The position numbers and the translations under genes were made by a program. A model generated the notes under the pieces. It had not been told where the DNA came from, ran no database searches, and was given only the letters and a program-made list of their open reading frames with translations. Shown here piece by piece: positions 22,924-35,586 of a stretch of DNA of 64,000 nt (within the stretch, counting starts at the first letter, position 1; every line of letters starts with the position of its first letter). The stretch spans positions 1,364,001 through 1,428,000 of the forward strand of contig OY744462.1 of NCBI GenBank assembly GCA_963556145.1, given 5' to 3'. This stretch comes from Hygrocybe punicea (taxonomy: Eukaryota > Basidiomycota > Agaricomycetes > Agaricales > Hygrophoraceae).

Positions 22924-25587
22924 TTATCCGAATCGAACTCTTGAGCGAACCGCCAGATGCTCGCAAGGTGCCGCATATTGCAGGCCGTCAGAAAGTACCA
23001 GTTGCCACACATCCTTTCCAATTTCCACGGTTACCGCGTCTTTCCCTAGATTGCTACCAGCAATAATAACTACATTTTCTTTGACCCCACAAGGATGTAC
23101 TGGTTCTAGGAATTGTACTGGCATTGAAATGGTGCTCGCAGCAGGGATCATTTGCTTGACCTTGATTATGGGCGGATCCCCATTGGCTGGTAGTCCCAAA
23201 GTACAGGCTATGCTGCCTTCTTGAATACGTTTTTGCCAGCCACCGTCACCGCGCTTGAATCCCACGATGCGTACTTTGATTGATTTTCCATGAAGATATT
23301 CCATAGAAAGCCAGTCTCTTGAGACGCCTATGCAAACGAGTCAGCAAAGAGGCAAGCACTGGGAGTGGTATAGACATACCGGGGGGCAGAGACGCCTCCT
23401 TTTCTTCTGTATTGTCTACAGTAGTCTGTGGAGGAGAGAAACTATGTTGCTCGTAACTGGATTCCTGCCATGGTGTCTGAGAGGAGACATCCCAGGCAGG
23501 AGTACCGCCTCCAGATGGCGAGGAGTCCCACATTGGTGTTGACGGTGCAACCGGCTCCTGAGGCTGTTCAAGCATGGGACTCGGCAGTACTGATGGGGGA
23601 CGGCGAAAATGATAGAGCGGCAAACCCTTCCTATATCAAGCATCAGATGAACATTCTGGGAAGATGAATCATGGATTTACAAAACGTCAAGTCAGAATTC
23701 TTCTTTAAATTGCACGACCTGACCGGTAGCCTCAAGATGGATGCCATACATCTCTCGATGTTCGTGGGTGTACTCGATGGTCCCGTGGTACCCACAGTGG
23801 CGATTCGCGTTCACCACGAGCACCTTCTTTCCAATCATGGGATCTGCAATGAACTTCTGGCGGGTTTCAGGATGTTGAATAACGTAGGGTTGTGCAAAAA
23901 GTCTGCAGTCCTCCGAGTCTTGAGCAAAATCGACACTAAAAACATTCACTTCAAAATGACACGCGGAAAATGCACGATATTCATAAGCCTGTCACGTCAT
24001 AATGTGAGCATGGGGAACTATGCCAATAGTGGTACCCACCTCTGAATCGCCAGAGTGGTTTGACTCAATGACTTGCAGCATGTCGTCATTAGATATTTTT
24101 ACTATGTGACCACACTTGCCGGCCTCATCGCCTCGTCGCACTCGAATGCAATCTCCAACTTTGAACGATTTATGAACTAGAGGTGCAGGGAAGTCTAGCA
24201 GTCGATCTTCGCCCAGATGACTATCACCCTTGCTGTCCAGGTGAACCTGCACCGTGAAGTCGTTATCACACTTGTCGGTGATGATACCCTTCAATCCCTT
24301 CAACTCCCCTCCAGATATCTCCATGCGATCGTTGATACAGAGGGCTGCAGCTGCGTCCTCAACCTCCCATCTGCGCCTAGCTTCCCTATCCCATCCAGGA
24401 CTTTGGCTGAACATCTGAACCTCTTGAAAAGCAGGACGAACATCTTTGATGACTAGGTCATGCAGACCGAGCAAGCGTTCCAACAGGCCATCTTTAAAAA
24501 TCTTCGCCTGGAATTTGAGGGATGCATTGGATTGCTGCACTGCATCATCACCAAATGTTCCGCGAGCTCGCTCTGGATCAAAGAGTGCTGGTAGAGGACG
24601 AAGAAAGAGGTGCTTGGGTCCATTGGGCTTCTTGAGATAGGATAGACGAGGCACCAACAATAGTCTAACCCTAGAACAATATGTGTCTATCTGAGTGACG
24701 AATGTGACATCTCCTTTGTATGTGCCCTTCTTAACACGAACCCAATCACCCTCGGCGACACTGGTAGATCATATAGTCAGAAGTTGAACACGCTCAGATG
24801 GTGGGACGAAGGTAATCCCACGATTCAAATGTACGAGGTGCACTCGTTCGAAAGCAAGCTGAATATCCTTCGGACTTGGGGCTTCAATATAAATCGTTCC
24901 TGGAATAGATGGCTGTATGAAAGCAGAAGCGATACTCCACTTCTGACGTGAGTCTTCGGTATTCTGAACTTTGCGAAGGAGGAAGTCCAAACATTCAGTC
25001 TCAAATCCACGCTAAGATAAAACATCAGAGGAGCGGATCGCAGACAAAATTGAACAGATGTACATCACCTTGACATTAATGAGCCACATACTCATGTCTC
25101 CGGGCATTGGTTGAAGAAATGCCCACGGTTGATCAGTCGAACCATCCACAGTAACGCGTAACTCGTTCATTGTGGAGTCGGAGTGTCGGCGATACCTCTC
25201 TCGAATTTCCTGGGCCTCCTGTTTGAAAACTTCGCGCAGATATGGGAGAACAGGCTGATGAACAATCAAGTACTCTGTCGAGAAGTCATGGTTGGCCCTC
25301 TCGTCATTCGGTGATTGTAAGTCCATTTCCGAGTCAATGAAATCTAAAATGTATGAGCATTACAGAACTGACTGAGTGCGTTAACTTGCCGTGAACACTG
25401 ATTTCTGAGTCAGAATGGTCGCCACCGCGCTCTTTGCCCAAATCATCAACTTCTGCTTGTAGGTCTAAGAAACTAAGAAAATCGGGCTATGAATCACCGT
25501 GACAACTGATCAATACGAGCTTGTAAATGATGCTGCGTAATAACATACATTCAATTTGCGTCTTTTGATGTGTTCCATGCTTTTCAT
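22924..25587 (-). pseudogene. SPT5-like elongation factor, left copy: nonsense mutation and promoter loss
   Basis: Mirror copy of the gene at 58393-61056, where the domains are described. Two lesions mark this copy. A TGA at 24769-24771 (minus) replaces the CGA at 59209-59211 of the right copy, stopping translation in the NGN/KOW1 junction just after VQLLTI. And the hAT element begins 23 bp upstream of its ATG (25587), separating the coding region from the promoter it would share with the neighbouring gene. A third difference changes one residue in a KOW region (His here, Arg on the right; 23738). All differences are CpG transitions. The rest of the reading frame is intact, so inactivation is very recent. 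Confidence 0.85.
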
Positions 25588-25602
25588 TCGACCTGGGTAC
25601 GT

Positions 25603-25610
25603 ATTTTATG
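25603..25610. other. Left target-site duplication ATTTTATG of the hAT element
   Basis: ATTTTATG directly precedes the terminal inverted repeat at 25611 and is repeated at 47909-47916. The right arm has it once, as CATAAAAT at 58370-58377. An 8-bp duplication is the hallmark of hAT transposition. Confidence 0.95.
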
Positions 25611-25970
25611 TAGTGTTGCCGCAGCTCGGCTAGCCGCCAGCCGGCTACCCTCAAGCCGATTGGGCTGCTTATCTCAGCTATTTAGCCGTGTGGAGCCGTA
25701 GCTGAGCCATGACTTCAACACAACTACGGCTTGAGGCCGGTCATAGGCAACAACGAAGTACAACAACATTAAAAAAAACAAAGAAAAAATACAACACTGA
25801 CTACAAAACAATCCGAAATGTCCTACCACGAATGAGTCTTGTATGTACAGACAGAGTATACCACAGACAGCACATATACCACAATAAAAACTTCAAAACT
25901 TCACACATCACAGCCAGGGTCGTTGTCGAATAGCAGGTGGCAGTGGAGGTGACAATCCCCTGATAGGCGA

Positions 25971-27290
25971 TTACCACTGACCAATAGGAGCCGGCACTAA
26001 TGCAGAAGTGATTGAGGAATGTCGATGGACATGTGAGCGAAGCCTAAGAAGGTTCTCGTCAGCAAGGGGACAAAGAGATGAGAACAGGACTGACACCCTG
26101 TGACTAGTGTTTTCATGACCACCCAGTTTGTGCCCACAGTCAGAGGTCTTTGCGCTGATATTGGCAATCCCATCTTTGGGAATGCACCATTCGAATGCAT
26201 CACCACTTTGGTACCCTTCGCGTACAAGGACATTGTGGAAGAGGTGGCATAGGTAGGTGTAGTCAGGTTTACCGTCAAACTGTAGAGTACGAGCGTAGTT
26301 GAGAAACATGCCAAATTCATTTGGGCATGAATGACAAAGAACGTCAGGGGAGGCCATCTTCTTTTTCAGCATGGCCTTAAGTGTAGGCTTCCTGCTTGCG
26401 TTGTCGGGGACATGCCAGGGAAGAGAACCACAGAGAAGGTATATGAAAACGTAGGCGAGTGATTCCAAGTCATCGCGACATGACTGTTCAATGCCCAGAT
26501 GGTTGTTGATCGAGGCAAAGGCAGCGGTACCTGTGAGGGGGTAGTTGTCTCTACAGGAGATGTGGAGGTGGGTCCCAGCATCCCTGTACCTCTTTGCAAG
26601 ACCAAAATCAATGAGATAGACTCGATTGTTGTGCTTGCCAAGGCCCATCAGAAAATTGTGTGGTTTGATGTCACGGTGAATGAAGCTGCGAGTGTGGATG
26701 TACTGTAGACGTGAAATCTGTGCATTTGAACATTTAGACCACACAACTATGAATATAAACCAAGATTTACTAGTTGGTCTGCTAAATGGAGGACTGTCTT
26801 CAAGCTGAACTTGCGGTTGCAGCAATTGAAGAGCTCCTCGAGGGATGGGCCAAGGTGTTCAAGAACCATGGCATTGTAGTCGCACTCTGTTCCAAACCAA
26901 CACACTGAGGGGATGCCAACACCGCCAGTGAGACTCTTGTAGACCTCGTTCTCATTCTCAAGCTGAGGGTGTTGTGCTTTGATGGCCTCAAGCTTGATAG
27001 CCACTTCTTGTTTCGAAACGACGTTGGTTCCAAGATAGACAACTCCTACATGGATTTGAGCCACATATGAAGAAATGAGTAACATATTACTCACCGAATG
27101 ACCCAGAACCTATTTTTTTTCTCACCCTGTATTTGCCACCGACTCTAACTATGTTGAATCCACATGAAGTTTGTGACAATTCCGAGTCATTTAACACATT
27201 TCTTGATCGACTGTCTGTGGGCATTGTTGAAGGGAACTTGGTGGTTGGCGCAGAAAAGCCAACTACCACGTGATATGAAGATTCAACCAT
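25971..27290 (-). CDS. Casein kinase 1 family Ser/Thr protein kinase, cargo of the hAT element
   Basis: Three exons on the minus strand from ATG 27290. Exon 1 ends in [11 protein letters not shown]; after an intron exon 2 continues VVYLGTN, EVAIKLE (ATP-binding lysine), [23 protein letters not shown]. After a second intron exon 3 has [14 protein letters not shown] (catalytic Asp; His replaces the Asp usual in CK1 at KPDN), [14 protein letters not shown] (metal-binding DFG), [17 protein letters not shown] and [14 protein letters not shown], the CK1 signature in place of APE. It ends in a short Arg/Ser tail at 25971. About 400 residues and all catalytic residues present, so it looks active. CK1 enzymes phosphorylate acidic or primed Ser/Thr sites in many processes. 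Position, 360 bp inside one terminal repeat and beside the transposase on the same strand, makes it cargo of the transposon. Exon 3 borders are approximate. Confidence 0.9.
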
Positions 27291-27409
27291 TGAATTTCAA
27301 CGGCATCAATGCATTGTGAAATGAAATCAGCAAGCCCAGTATGCAGCAAAAATCAATGATATATATAGAGCGAGAGAACACATATACAGTCTGCAGTATG
27401 AAGTAGATA

Positions 27410-29063
27410 TTAGTTATGCAGGTTGTCTTCATCGACATCCTGAATAATTGTGTCCAAGACATCCTCATGATCACCATCATCTTTGAGCAGTAAAGCAAGA
27501 AGGTCTATGTCCTCAGCCAGTTCCTCATCACTCATGACAGTCTCAGAGGTAATCCAGCCCCGTGTGAAGCTAAGGCGATCCTTCTTCAGCGCGAATTTTA
27601 GCATCTGTAATGCTTCCATTAGTACAGGAGTAATGCGGTTACATTTCTTGGTATCCGTCTCGGCACTGGATGAGAAAACTCGTTTGGAGGGCACTGCGGA
27701 TGCTTGGATTGGAAGGTAATCCATTGCCATCTTGAAGAGGGTGGGGAACACCGTCTCGTTTAGCTAGGGGCTCTAGTATCAAATGAATGTATTATGCATT
27801 TTAGAAGCACATACCTCCCAAAACTTAATAATATTGGTTGCGGCATTGGAAACCGGAGAGGTTATGTAGGCCTGGAATTCTTGTTCAATTGTTTGTTGGT
27901 CTTGAATATTGGGGCCGGCAATGTGCATGTCATCTGCTAATCCGTACTGCTCTCCAAGGGTTGTGTACGCTGGGACTTGACAGATGAGATCAGGGCTTTG
28001 GTCTGTTCCCATAGCAATGGGCAGGCCTTGTTGGTGATAATCCATCATCTAAGAAACATTAATTGCGCCATGAACAAAGATAACAGTTAATCCTACAGTT
28101 TGCCTGATCTTTTCTTTAGCGTCATTGATATAGTTGTCATCCCAGTGGTTGCTGATCCAAGTCAGCCGGATAGATGGATTGAGCACTGAAGAATATAACC
28201 TTTCATTATGGCATTGGGAACTGATAAACAAAAGAACTTACGCATTGCGATGATGTATGCGCTGGTACGGTCCATGCGTGCATAATACTCCGTTGCCCAT
28301 TTTAATCCAACATCAATCCATTTCTTGAGCCGTAGGTGCTTATCGTGAAGGGTCTCCCAGCGTGTCATAAACGCCTCAAATGCTGGAATTGCACCGGCGA
28401 GGATAGGGTATGAATCACGAGACATGATTTGTTGGATGCGGTGAGGACACTGTAGTGTGGTCAATGTTTATTCCTAGGTATTCAATCTGACACGAACCTC
28501 AAGGATGACTTCAAAATCTGACAATACAGACCACTCCATGTTTGTCATCTGATGCTTCGCCACATCTTTGTTGACAGGCAAAGCAAAAAAATATTCCAAT
28601 GCCTAGTATATGGATTACTTGCCGGGATCTACATGAAATAATATGATGACATACCAGGCGCAAATCACGTAGACGCCGGAGCATAAAATAAACAGAATCC
28701 CAGCGTGTTTTGACATCCCGCAGAAGTTGCTGTGGTTTTAGCTGTATAACTTGAGGTGGACGTCTGCTTGTGAACCATCCCTTTGCATTGCCATCACGAA
28801 TAATCTCTGCTAGTCTATCATGCCGCTGGCCTGAGCTTCGGAGAATGCGGACGATGTTACGCCCAAGTGAAATGGGGTCACGTTCAACTGCATCTTCGAA
28901 TGTCTGACGTGTAGGAATGTCGGGGGCAGGGCTTACAACAAAATCATCAGTGTCTGCAAGTGTGGCATTGGTGAGGCTGCCGATTACGTGCTGACAGCAA
29001 ATGTTGACCACATGCGGAAAGCACATGATCCTTCTATCAATATGGTCAAAAGATATGTCACGC
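27410..29063 (-). pseudogene. hAT transposase, C-terminal part
   Basis: 3' half of the transposase gene that begins at 42420. Immediately next to the gypsy LTR it reads RDISFDHIDRRIMCFPHVVN, then VKTRWDSVYFMLRRLRDLR (about 28720), SPVSNAATNIIKFWEV (about 27830) and the hAT dimerisation domain: FPTLFKMAMDYLPIQASAV, then SKRVFSSSAETDTKKCNRI (about 27750-27630), ending in an acidic tail at 27410. Small introns separate the exons. The part looks undamaged, but the gene is split by the retrotransposon. Confidence 0.9.
29060..29063. other. Target duplication ACGC left of the gypsy element
   Basis: ACGC precedes LTR1; ACAC (41011-41014) follows LTR2. Removing the element and one 4-bp copy restores the transposase frame (GKLLHE joined to RDISFD), so this is a 4-bp duplication in which one copy has lost a CpG. 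Confidence 0.75.
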
Positions 29064-29849
29064 TGTAGAGGGTCCTCGACCCTCTGAGGCCGTAACATCG
29101 ATATCTAGCGAATCCGCTCGAACCCGACGTCTCTAGCAATCTACGCTCGAACCCGACGTAACCCGACGCAACCCGATGCATACCGACTAGCACGGCCGCT
29201 CACATACCTGGTCGGTCTATCTCGTAAACTCACGGAACTTCAAATATCAAAGATAGATCTCATCGGACTGGGATCCCGACATCAGACTTGCCTTATTCAC
29301 GCCTAGCGTCTCCCTTATGGGGATATAGTAAAGTATATTGCATCTTTTACGGTTTTTTATATCTTCCACCCATTTTCCCTGTCATCGTCGCCTCGCAACG
29401 CTCTTCCTACTTCCCCATTTTTATTCTCCTTTGTTTCCTCTCATCGGCCGAGGACTCTCGTCCGAATCTAGGTACAGAAATTTGTAGTATAAAAATGGTG
29501 CCCAAGCGCTGTCTCAAAATAAGAAACCAGTTCCCCCGTTTCCTCTCTCTGAGAATTAGTCTCTCAGTAAAATCCATCACACACATTGCTCGTCGGATTC
29601 CTCAACGCTCTCCCCGTCGTTCTACCGCCTTTATCTCTACGTCCCTCGTCACCCGACACCCGACCCGCCGTACCCGACATCGTCGGCTTCGACCGGTCTC
29701 GATAGATTTCAGTAGTTTACTCGGCAGCTTCTTACCATTTATATCCTATCATTTTACTGAAGCTTGTTAGATTATTCCTAGTCACTTCTACGCTGACCCC
29801 CACAGGCTTAGGATTATTATTCCGCAGCCACCCCGACCTCGCCTTTACA
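29064..29849 (+). repeat. 5' LTR of the gypsy element (786 bp)
   Basis: Starts TGTAGAGGGTCCTCGACCC and ends GCCTTTACA. An internal GGGTC-CTC-GACCC inverted repeat lies next to the start. Compared with LTR2: 12 substitutions (10 CpG transitions, one other transition, one transversion) and lack of a 9-bp CGGCTTCGT-type duplication. The long open frame across the LTR is not a gene. Confidence 0.97.
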
Positions 29850-29851
29850 TC

Positions 29852-29866
29852 TGGAGCCCACCGCGA
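29852..29866 (+). promoter_or_regulatory. Primer-binding site
   Basis: TGGAGCCCACCGCGA, 2 nt after LTR1, begins with the TGG complementary to a tRNA CCA end. The tRNA was not identified. Confidence 0.7.
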
Positions 29867-29874
29867 GGAATAGT

Positions 29875-31718
29875 CTAGCACCACCATAGCTTCCTCTTCC
29901 CGTATCCCTCCCTCTGACCGTCGTCTTCGAGATCTTCCTCGAAGAACTCTTCAACAAGAACTCTCTTTAGCCGCCTTCGACCCGACAATCGACGACGACT
30001 TCTTCCAGCTAGTACCCGACCACCTCGCTCGACATAACAACCTCCCGCTCGTCTCAGGGTCAAACACCCCCCTATATCTTTCATCCGACAGTCTCGAATC
30101 GGTCGATATACCGATAATTACCATTACACCCGACTCATCCGATCTCAGTTCGACACCCGCATCGCCTACGTCCCCGACTTCGACCTCGTTAGAACCCCCG
30201 TCCACATCTTCGCTCTCGACATCGAAAACTCTGTCATCGTCATCGTCTCCGTCTTCACTCTCGACATCGAAAACTCCGTCATCGTCATCGTCCCCGTCTT
30301 CGTCTTCGTCCACGCCGTCATCGTCCACGTTACCCGACCCGCTCATCGTACACCCAACAACCGCTTCATCGACATCTCAGCTCCTTCCACCCACAATGAC
30401 TTCGACCTCTGGATCTTCGACCGCTCCCCATGTTACCACTCCCCATGTTACTCCACGACAAATGCCCACTCACGGTCACTCCACGGCCCCGACCTTCAAC
30501 GGGAACCCGCTCAATTTAAACCGCTTCTTCGAAGAAGTCGAGATACTTGCTGCCGATGCCACTCTCAATGACGCAGGACGCATTAAGCATAGTCTGCGCT
30601 ACGCATCGCTTAGCGACTACGAGCTATGGGCCAGTTTACCTAGTGTGACCGGCGTCGATTATGCCGCATTCAAAAGGAGCGTACTCGTGCTATACCCGGG
30701 CACGGAAGACGATCACCGGTACACTATGGCGGATCTCGACCGTCTTACGCACACCCAAACCGCTTACGGTATCCGTACCCGCGCTGAACTTGGCGAATAT
30801 TACCACGAGTTCATCCGGATCTCAGGGTTTCTTCTAGACAAGGGTCGGATCTCTCCCCGAGAACGCAATATCGCGTACGAGAACGGCTTCCATGTCGAGC
30901 TTAAAAAGGACATCAAAACCTGTCTGCAGTACCAAAAACCAAACCATTTCCATAGCGACCGTTACGACTTCCAGGACTTCCACAATTGCACCCACTTCCT
31001 ACTGGCCGGAACTGCGGCCGAACCGTCCACCGTCTCTCGTCTATCGTCAATGTCGCCTGCCGCCATCCGGTACTCGACTCCAATAGAACCCGCCACCCGC
31101 TACCCGCCACCCGCTCGCTATGACCCGGTCATTCCTAAAGCGGAACCGGTCGAACCTAACGTATCCGACCTATTTCGTCTCGTTTCGCAACAACTCGCTG
31201 TCCTCACGCAAGCCCTCACCGAACGCAACAACCCCCCAAAGCCGTGTGCAAATAGGGCTGAGCCGACCACCGTGGGACAGGGTTTCACCAACTTCAACTG
31301 CCTCTTTTGCGACGACCCGTTCCATCGTATACGCGATTGTCCCATCTGCGAGCAGTACACTCGAGACGGAATATGCCGCAAGAACGAGCACGGCCGCATC
31401 GTGTTGCCTAACGGAATGTATCTTCCAAAGGCTATCGTCGGCAAAAATATGAGGGAACGCTTCGACGCGTGGCACCCGGCAACTGCGCTCCTCCTGCCCG
31501 CAATCCCACAGAACCGTTCCAACGTGACCCGCCGCCTCATGTCAAAGCTAACTTTGTCTCTGCCGTCGAAGTACCCACCTACGAAACAGAGGTCACCACC
31601 AAGTACGCCGACATCTTTCAGTCCACGACGTCCGACATCGACGACGACAACGAACAAATCAAGGTTCTGGAAGCCGAAGTGCAGCGGCTTCGTAAACGGG
31701 TTAGATTTGACGGCGTAG
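29875..31718 (+). CDS. Gag-like protein of the gypsy element
   Basis: From the first ATG (30396) the protein begins MTSTSGSSTAPHV and contains a capsid-like helical region (FNGNPLNLNRFFEEVEILA, DYELWASLPSV) and one CCHC zinc knuckle, CLFCDDPFHRIRDC (CX2CX4HX4C), near 31300. Upstream of that ATG the same frame is open back to TAG at about 29872, with Ser/Pro/Thr-rich sequence but no ATG, adding about 170 codons. Either translation starts at a non-ATG codon or in a spliced leader, or the ATG was lost. It overlaps the protease frame by about 250 bp. Gag would bind and package the element RNA. Confidence 0.8.
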
Positions 31719-32644
31719 AGATCCCCTCTAAAGCGAAAGGCAAGTCTAGAGAGACGTATCCCAATCCGCCCGCCACTTCCACGTCCGTCCCCGCCGCGAA
31801 ACTCGCCGAGAAAACGTCTACCAGACCTGTCAACGAGCACCCGATCACCATCGTTCCACCTTCGAACATGCGGCCGACCGAGCCGACCGCCTTCGTGCCA
31901 CGCACTCCCCAGAACCTTCCCGCATCGCACCCCCAGTACCGCTACCAAGCCCCCATCGAAGATCCTGGTATCGCCAAATCCGTCATCGACCGCGCGCTCG
32001 ATTCTCAAGTCTGCATTTCGCAACGAGAACTTTTAGCCATGTTGTCCGATGCCCGCCGTCACATGAAGGACCTCACTACGTCGAAAAAGGTCACCGCCGA
32101 GAGTAACAACATCGAGGTCTTCCATTTTCACGCACCCGAAATCCCCACTCGCGCCTGTCAATACTGTCAGGAAAACGTCCCACTCATCGTCAGCCGCGAC
32201 TCAGTCCCTCTCCGTGCGGTCTACCCGCTCATCAACGGAAAATTCGTATTCGAGTGCGTCCTCGACAACGGTTCCATGATCATCGGCATGCGACGCGATA
32301 TTTGGGAGAAACTCGGTTATGGCCTCCAAAATATGAAGATGCGGATGCAGTCGGCAAATAAAAGCGACAACGACACCCTCGGCCGGATCGCCAACCTAAA
32401 ATTCACTTTTGGCGACGTCAATCTTTTCCTCCAAGTCCAAGTCGTCGACGACGCCCCCTACGAGATCCTCATCGGCCGCCCGTTCTTCACACTTTCCGAA
32501 GCCCTTACGAAGGATTATAAAAACGGAGAACAACAAGTCACGATCACGGATCCAAACACCGGCGCCGTCGTCACCTTGCCCACCATCGAGCACAACCAAA
32601 AGAACCGACGAGAGCGGTCCGACACCGGAAAACCGGATTTTTAG
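31469..32644 (+). CDS. Aspartic protease region of the gypsy polyprotein
   Basis: Frame overlapping the end of gag. Central part Lys/Pro-rich linker; the protease domain near 32220-32500 has FECVLDNGSMIIGMRRDIW (active-site DNGS, where DSGS or DTGS is usual), LQVQVVDDAPYEILIGRPFF. In retroelements the enzyme cleaves Gag-Pol. The frame ends at TAG just after GATTTT at 32640, and the coding sense continues in the frame one base back into the reverse transcriptase, either by a -1 frameshift or because a base was lost. Confidence 0.8.
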   Translation: MAPGNCAPPARNPTEPFQRDPPPHVKANFVSAVEVPTYETEVTTKYADIFQSTTSDIDDDNEQIKVLEAEVQRLRKRVRFDGVEIPSKAKGKSRETYPNPPATSTSVPAAKLAEKTSTRPVNEHPITIVPPSNMRPTEPTAFVPRTPQNLPASHPQYRYQAPIEDPGIAKSVIDRALDSQVCISQRELLAMLSDARRHMKDLTTSKKVTAESNNIEVFHFHAPEIPTRACQYCQENVPLIVSRDSVPLRAVYPLINGKFVFECVLDNGSMIIGMRRDIWEKLGYGLQNMKMRMQSANKSDNDTLGRIANLKFTFGDVNLFLQVQVVDDAPYEILIGRPFFTLSEALTKDYKNGEQQVTITDPNTGAVVTLPTIEHNQKNRRERSDTGKPDF

Positions 32645-34317
32645 AAGTCGAGGACCCGGAGATACCTCTCGGGAAGGACGCACCGGGATATGAGAAGCCG
32701 CCACTCGAAAGCGACCACACCTATACCACGAACTATGCTTCCCTTTTGCCGTTTCCCCTAGAAGAGGACTTATGTTTTTCTATCGATTTAGATTTCTCTT
32801 CGTCTCAGTCTCAGACTGCCGCCCAGTACATTTCATTGTTGACCGATGTACAAAATCAGCTACGTACTACCGATACCCTTCCTTCGTCTTGTTCCGTCTC
32901 CGCTCCTGCGTCACCTATTTCTTCTTCGAATATTTGTAACAAAGCCTCTACTGAACACGCTACTTATATCTCGTATACCACCCCCCCTACCAGGGACCTA
33001 AAAGGAGTCGTTACCAAGAAAAAGTATAAGAAGGTAGCCGATCGTATCCGCCCAATTTCTACCACTCTCCCCGACAAATACCGCATCATACGCAAGATCA
33101 CCGGCGACCCACTAGCCGATTTACCCACGCTCCCGACTCACCCGCCCGACTTTACACCCGGCACCCGCTATACCCAGGAACGACACGACGCGATGCCGAT
33201 GAACCCGGATGGATTCCTTTGGCCTGAGGAAGAAAAACTCGGCCACCATATCATCAAAACGCAAGAAGCCGCCTTCGCCTGGAACGAATCCGAGAAAGGC
33301 CAGTTCAATACGGACTACTTCCCGCCGATCCACATTCCCACTGTACCGCACGACCCGTGGGTCCATCGCAATATCCCAATCCCACCCGGCATCCTTAACG
33401 AAGTCATTGGCATCATCAAAGACAAAATTAACGCCGGTACCTATGAACCCTCGAATTCGTCATACCGCTCCCGCTGGTTCTGCGTTTTGAAAAAGGACGG
33501 GAAGTCTCTTCGAATCATCCACGATCTACAGCCACTTAACGCCGTCACTATCCGTGATCCCGCCGTACCACCCATGACCGAGCACTTGGCCGAGGCCTTT
33601 GGCGGCCACTCTTGCTACACTTCCTTCGACCTCTTCGTCTCTTTCGACCAACGCCTCGTCCACCCCTCGTCTCGGGACTATATGACCTTTCAGTCTCCAC
33701 TTGGAACGCTTCGACTTACGCGGATTGCTATGGGATACACAAATTCCCCGCAGATCCTACACGGTGACTCCACGTACATCCTCCGTGACGAAATCCCTCA
33801 TCTTGCCGTTCCGTATATGGACGATATTCCCATCAAAGGGCCTCCAACCCGCTACGAGCAACCCGACGGTACCTACGAGACTATACCCGAGAACCCGGCA
33901 ATTCGACGTTTCATTTGGGAGCACTTCCAAGGTGTCAACCGCGTCATCCAGCGTTTCCGCTATGTCGGCAGTACCTTCAACGGCAAAAAACTCGAGTTGT
34001 GTCAACCCTCAGTCATCGTTGTTGGCCACCGATGCACATACGAAGGAAGAGTAGCCGACGACTCCAAAGTACAGAAGATTCGCGATTGGCCACTGCCGAC
34101 CAACCTCACCGAAGTTCGCACCTTTCTCGGTATCTGCGGCGTCTTGCGTATTTTTATCAAGGACTTCTCGCTCCACTCCCGACCCCTCGTCCGTCTTACC
34201 CGCAAAGGTATACCCTTCGAATTTGGTGAAGAAGAAGAGACCGCCGTCGACTACCTCAAAAACGCTGTCATTACATCACCAGCGCTGCGCGCTATTGACT
34301 ACACGCGTCGCTGTTGA
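32640..34317 (+). pseudogene. Reverse transcriptase of the gypsy element
   Basis: The open frame continues the protease in another frame (EVEDPEIPLGKDAPGYEKPP) without its own required ATG. Reverse transcriptase motifs: SRWFCVLKKDGKSLRIIHDL, SCYTSFDLFVSFDQRLVH, FQSPLGTLRLTRIAMGYTNS and the catalytic box VPYMDDIPIK (YMDD, about 33816). Thumb and connection: FLGICGVLRIFIKDFS. The frame is left at 34315-34317 after SPALRAIDY, where the RNase H continues in another frame, so a frameshift lesion lies near 34300. Confidence 0.9.
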
Positions 34318-34948
34318 TTCATCCGTCCTTGGAGTCGGCTTCGTTCTCATGCAAATCCGCGCTGACGGAAAACGTTATCCGAATTGCTTTGGTTCAATAT
34401 CGTGGAACGAACGCGAAGCCTGATACTCCCAGTCCAAGCTCGAACTCTACGGCCTCTTCAGGGCCCTCCGCGCCAACCGAATCTTCATCATCGGCGTCCG
34501 CAACCTCACTGTTGAAGTCGACGCGAAGTACATAAAAGGGATGCTCAACAACCCCGACATTCAGCCCAATGCAACGATCAACCGATGGATAGCCGGCGTG
34601 CTCTTATTTGACTTTAGACTCGTTCACGTACCCGCTTCCGCACACGGTGCACCCGATGGACTCTCCCGACGCCCCCGCGCTGCAGAAGACCCCGAGGAGA
34701 TCAACGACTCCGACGATTGGCTCGACCACTCCTACGGTTTCTTTATGGAAGTCGTCAACTACCGACCCATCCCCATACCGTCTATACCGATTGCCGTATG
34801 CAGCCGATGCCGTGCCACAGCCGACCGACTCCATGAGTTACCCGCCGTCCTCGTCTACACAAATCAGGAAGCCGTTTCTGACATACCGCGATCTGATAAA
34901 GCCCGCGCGGCCGACGCTCGTCTTGCCCTCGTCGAGATCTGGTTATGA
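34296..34948 (+). pseudogene. RNase H and tether region of the gypsy element
   Basis: Reads VAVDSSVLGVGFVLMQ (first catalytic Asp), then REA, TGA at 34421-34423, YSQSKLELYGLFRAL (catalytic Glu), NLTVEVDAKYIKGML (Asp) and FRLVHVPASAHGAPDGLSRR. The TGA sits where this family has Arg (EARYSQ), so CGA to TGA is the likely change. A second TGA at 34946-34948 interrupts EIWL-DLTRPANFTDEEY, again where Arg is expected. Both are CpG-type nonsense changes. Confidence 0.88.
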
Positions 34949-35582
34949 GATCTAACCCGACCCGCGAACTTCACGGACGAAGAATACCGTGTGTTCTTAC
35001 GATACGCCCTTGAATTCTTCGTCACCGATAACAAGCTTTGGCGCAAAGACCGTCACGGAAAACACAAACTTGTCATACCGCCCGACCACCAGCTTCAGTT
35101 ACTCAAAGACGCTCACGACTCTCTCGGCCACAAAGGTATATTCTCCATCCGCGCTCAGCTACTCAATCGTTTCTGGTGGCCGCACCTCGACCACGACGTT
35201 AAGTGGTATGTCCAGTCTTGCCATCAGTGCCAAGTACGGCAAATGCGTTATCATCACATTCCGCCCACCGTCGCTACACCGGCCTCACTATTTCGTAAAG
35301 CGTATGTCGACACAATGTTTATGCCACGATCCGGCGGCTATCGATACATCGTCCAAGCCCGTTGCTCCCTGTCCGCCTACCCTGAGTTCTGCATGTTACG
35401 CCGCGAGACCGGCTCCACCATCGGCACATTCTTGTTCGAATACATCTTATGCCGTTGGGGTGCTCTCGAAGAAATTGTCACCGACAACGGCAAGCCGTTC
35501 GTAGAAGCGCTCGACTATCTCGCCTCCCGCTACGGTATCCGGCACATCCGCATTTCGCCCTATAACTCACAAGCGAACGGAC

Positions 35583-35586
35583 CCGT
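35583..35586. other. Target duplication CCGT of the nested short-LTR element
   Basis: CCGT before 35587 and again at 37747-37750. Removing one copy with the element restores the integrase frame. Confidence 0.92.

Noticed and set aside
29288..29770. 160-residue frame in each LTR
   Set aside because: Lies wholly in the LTR, has no domain, and the LTR copies differ by CpG decay without codon preference.
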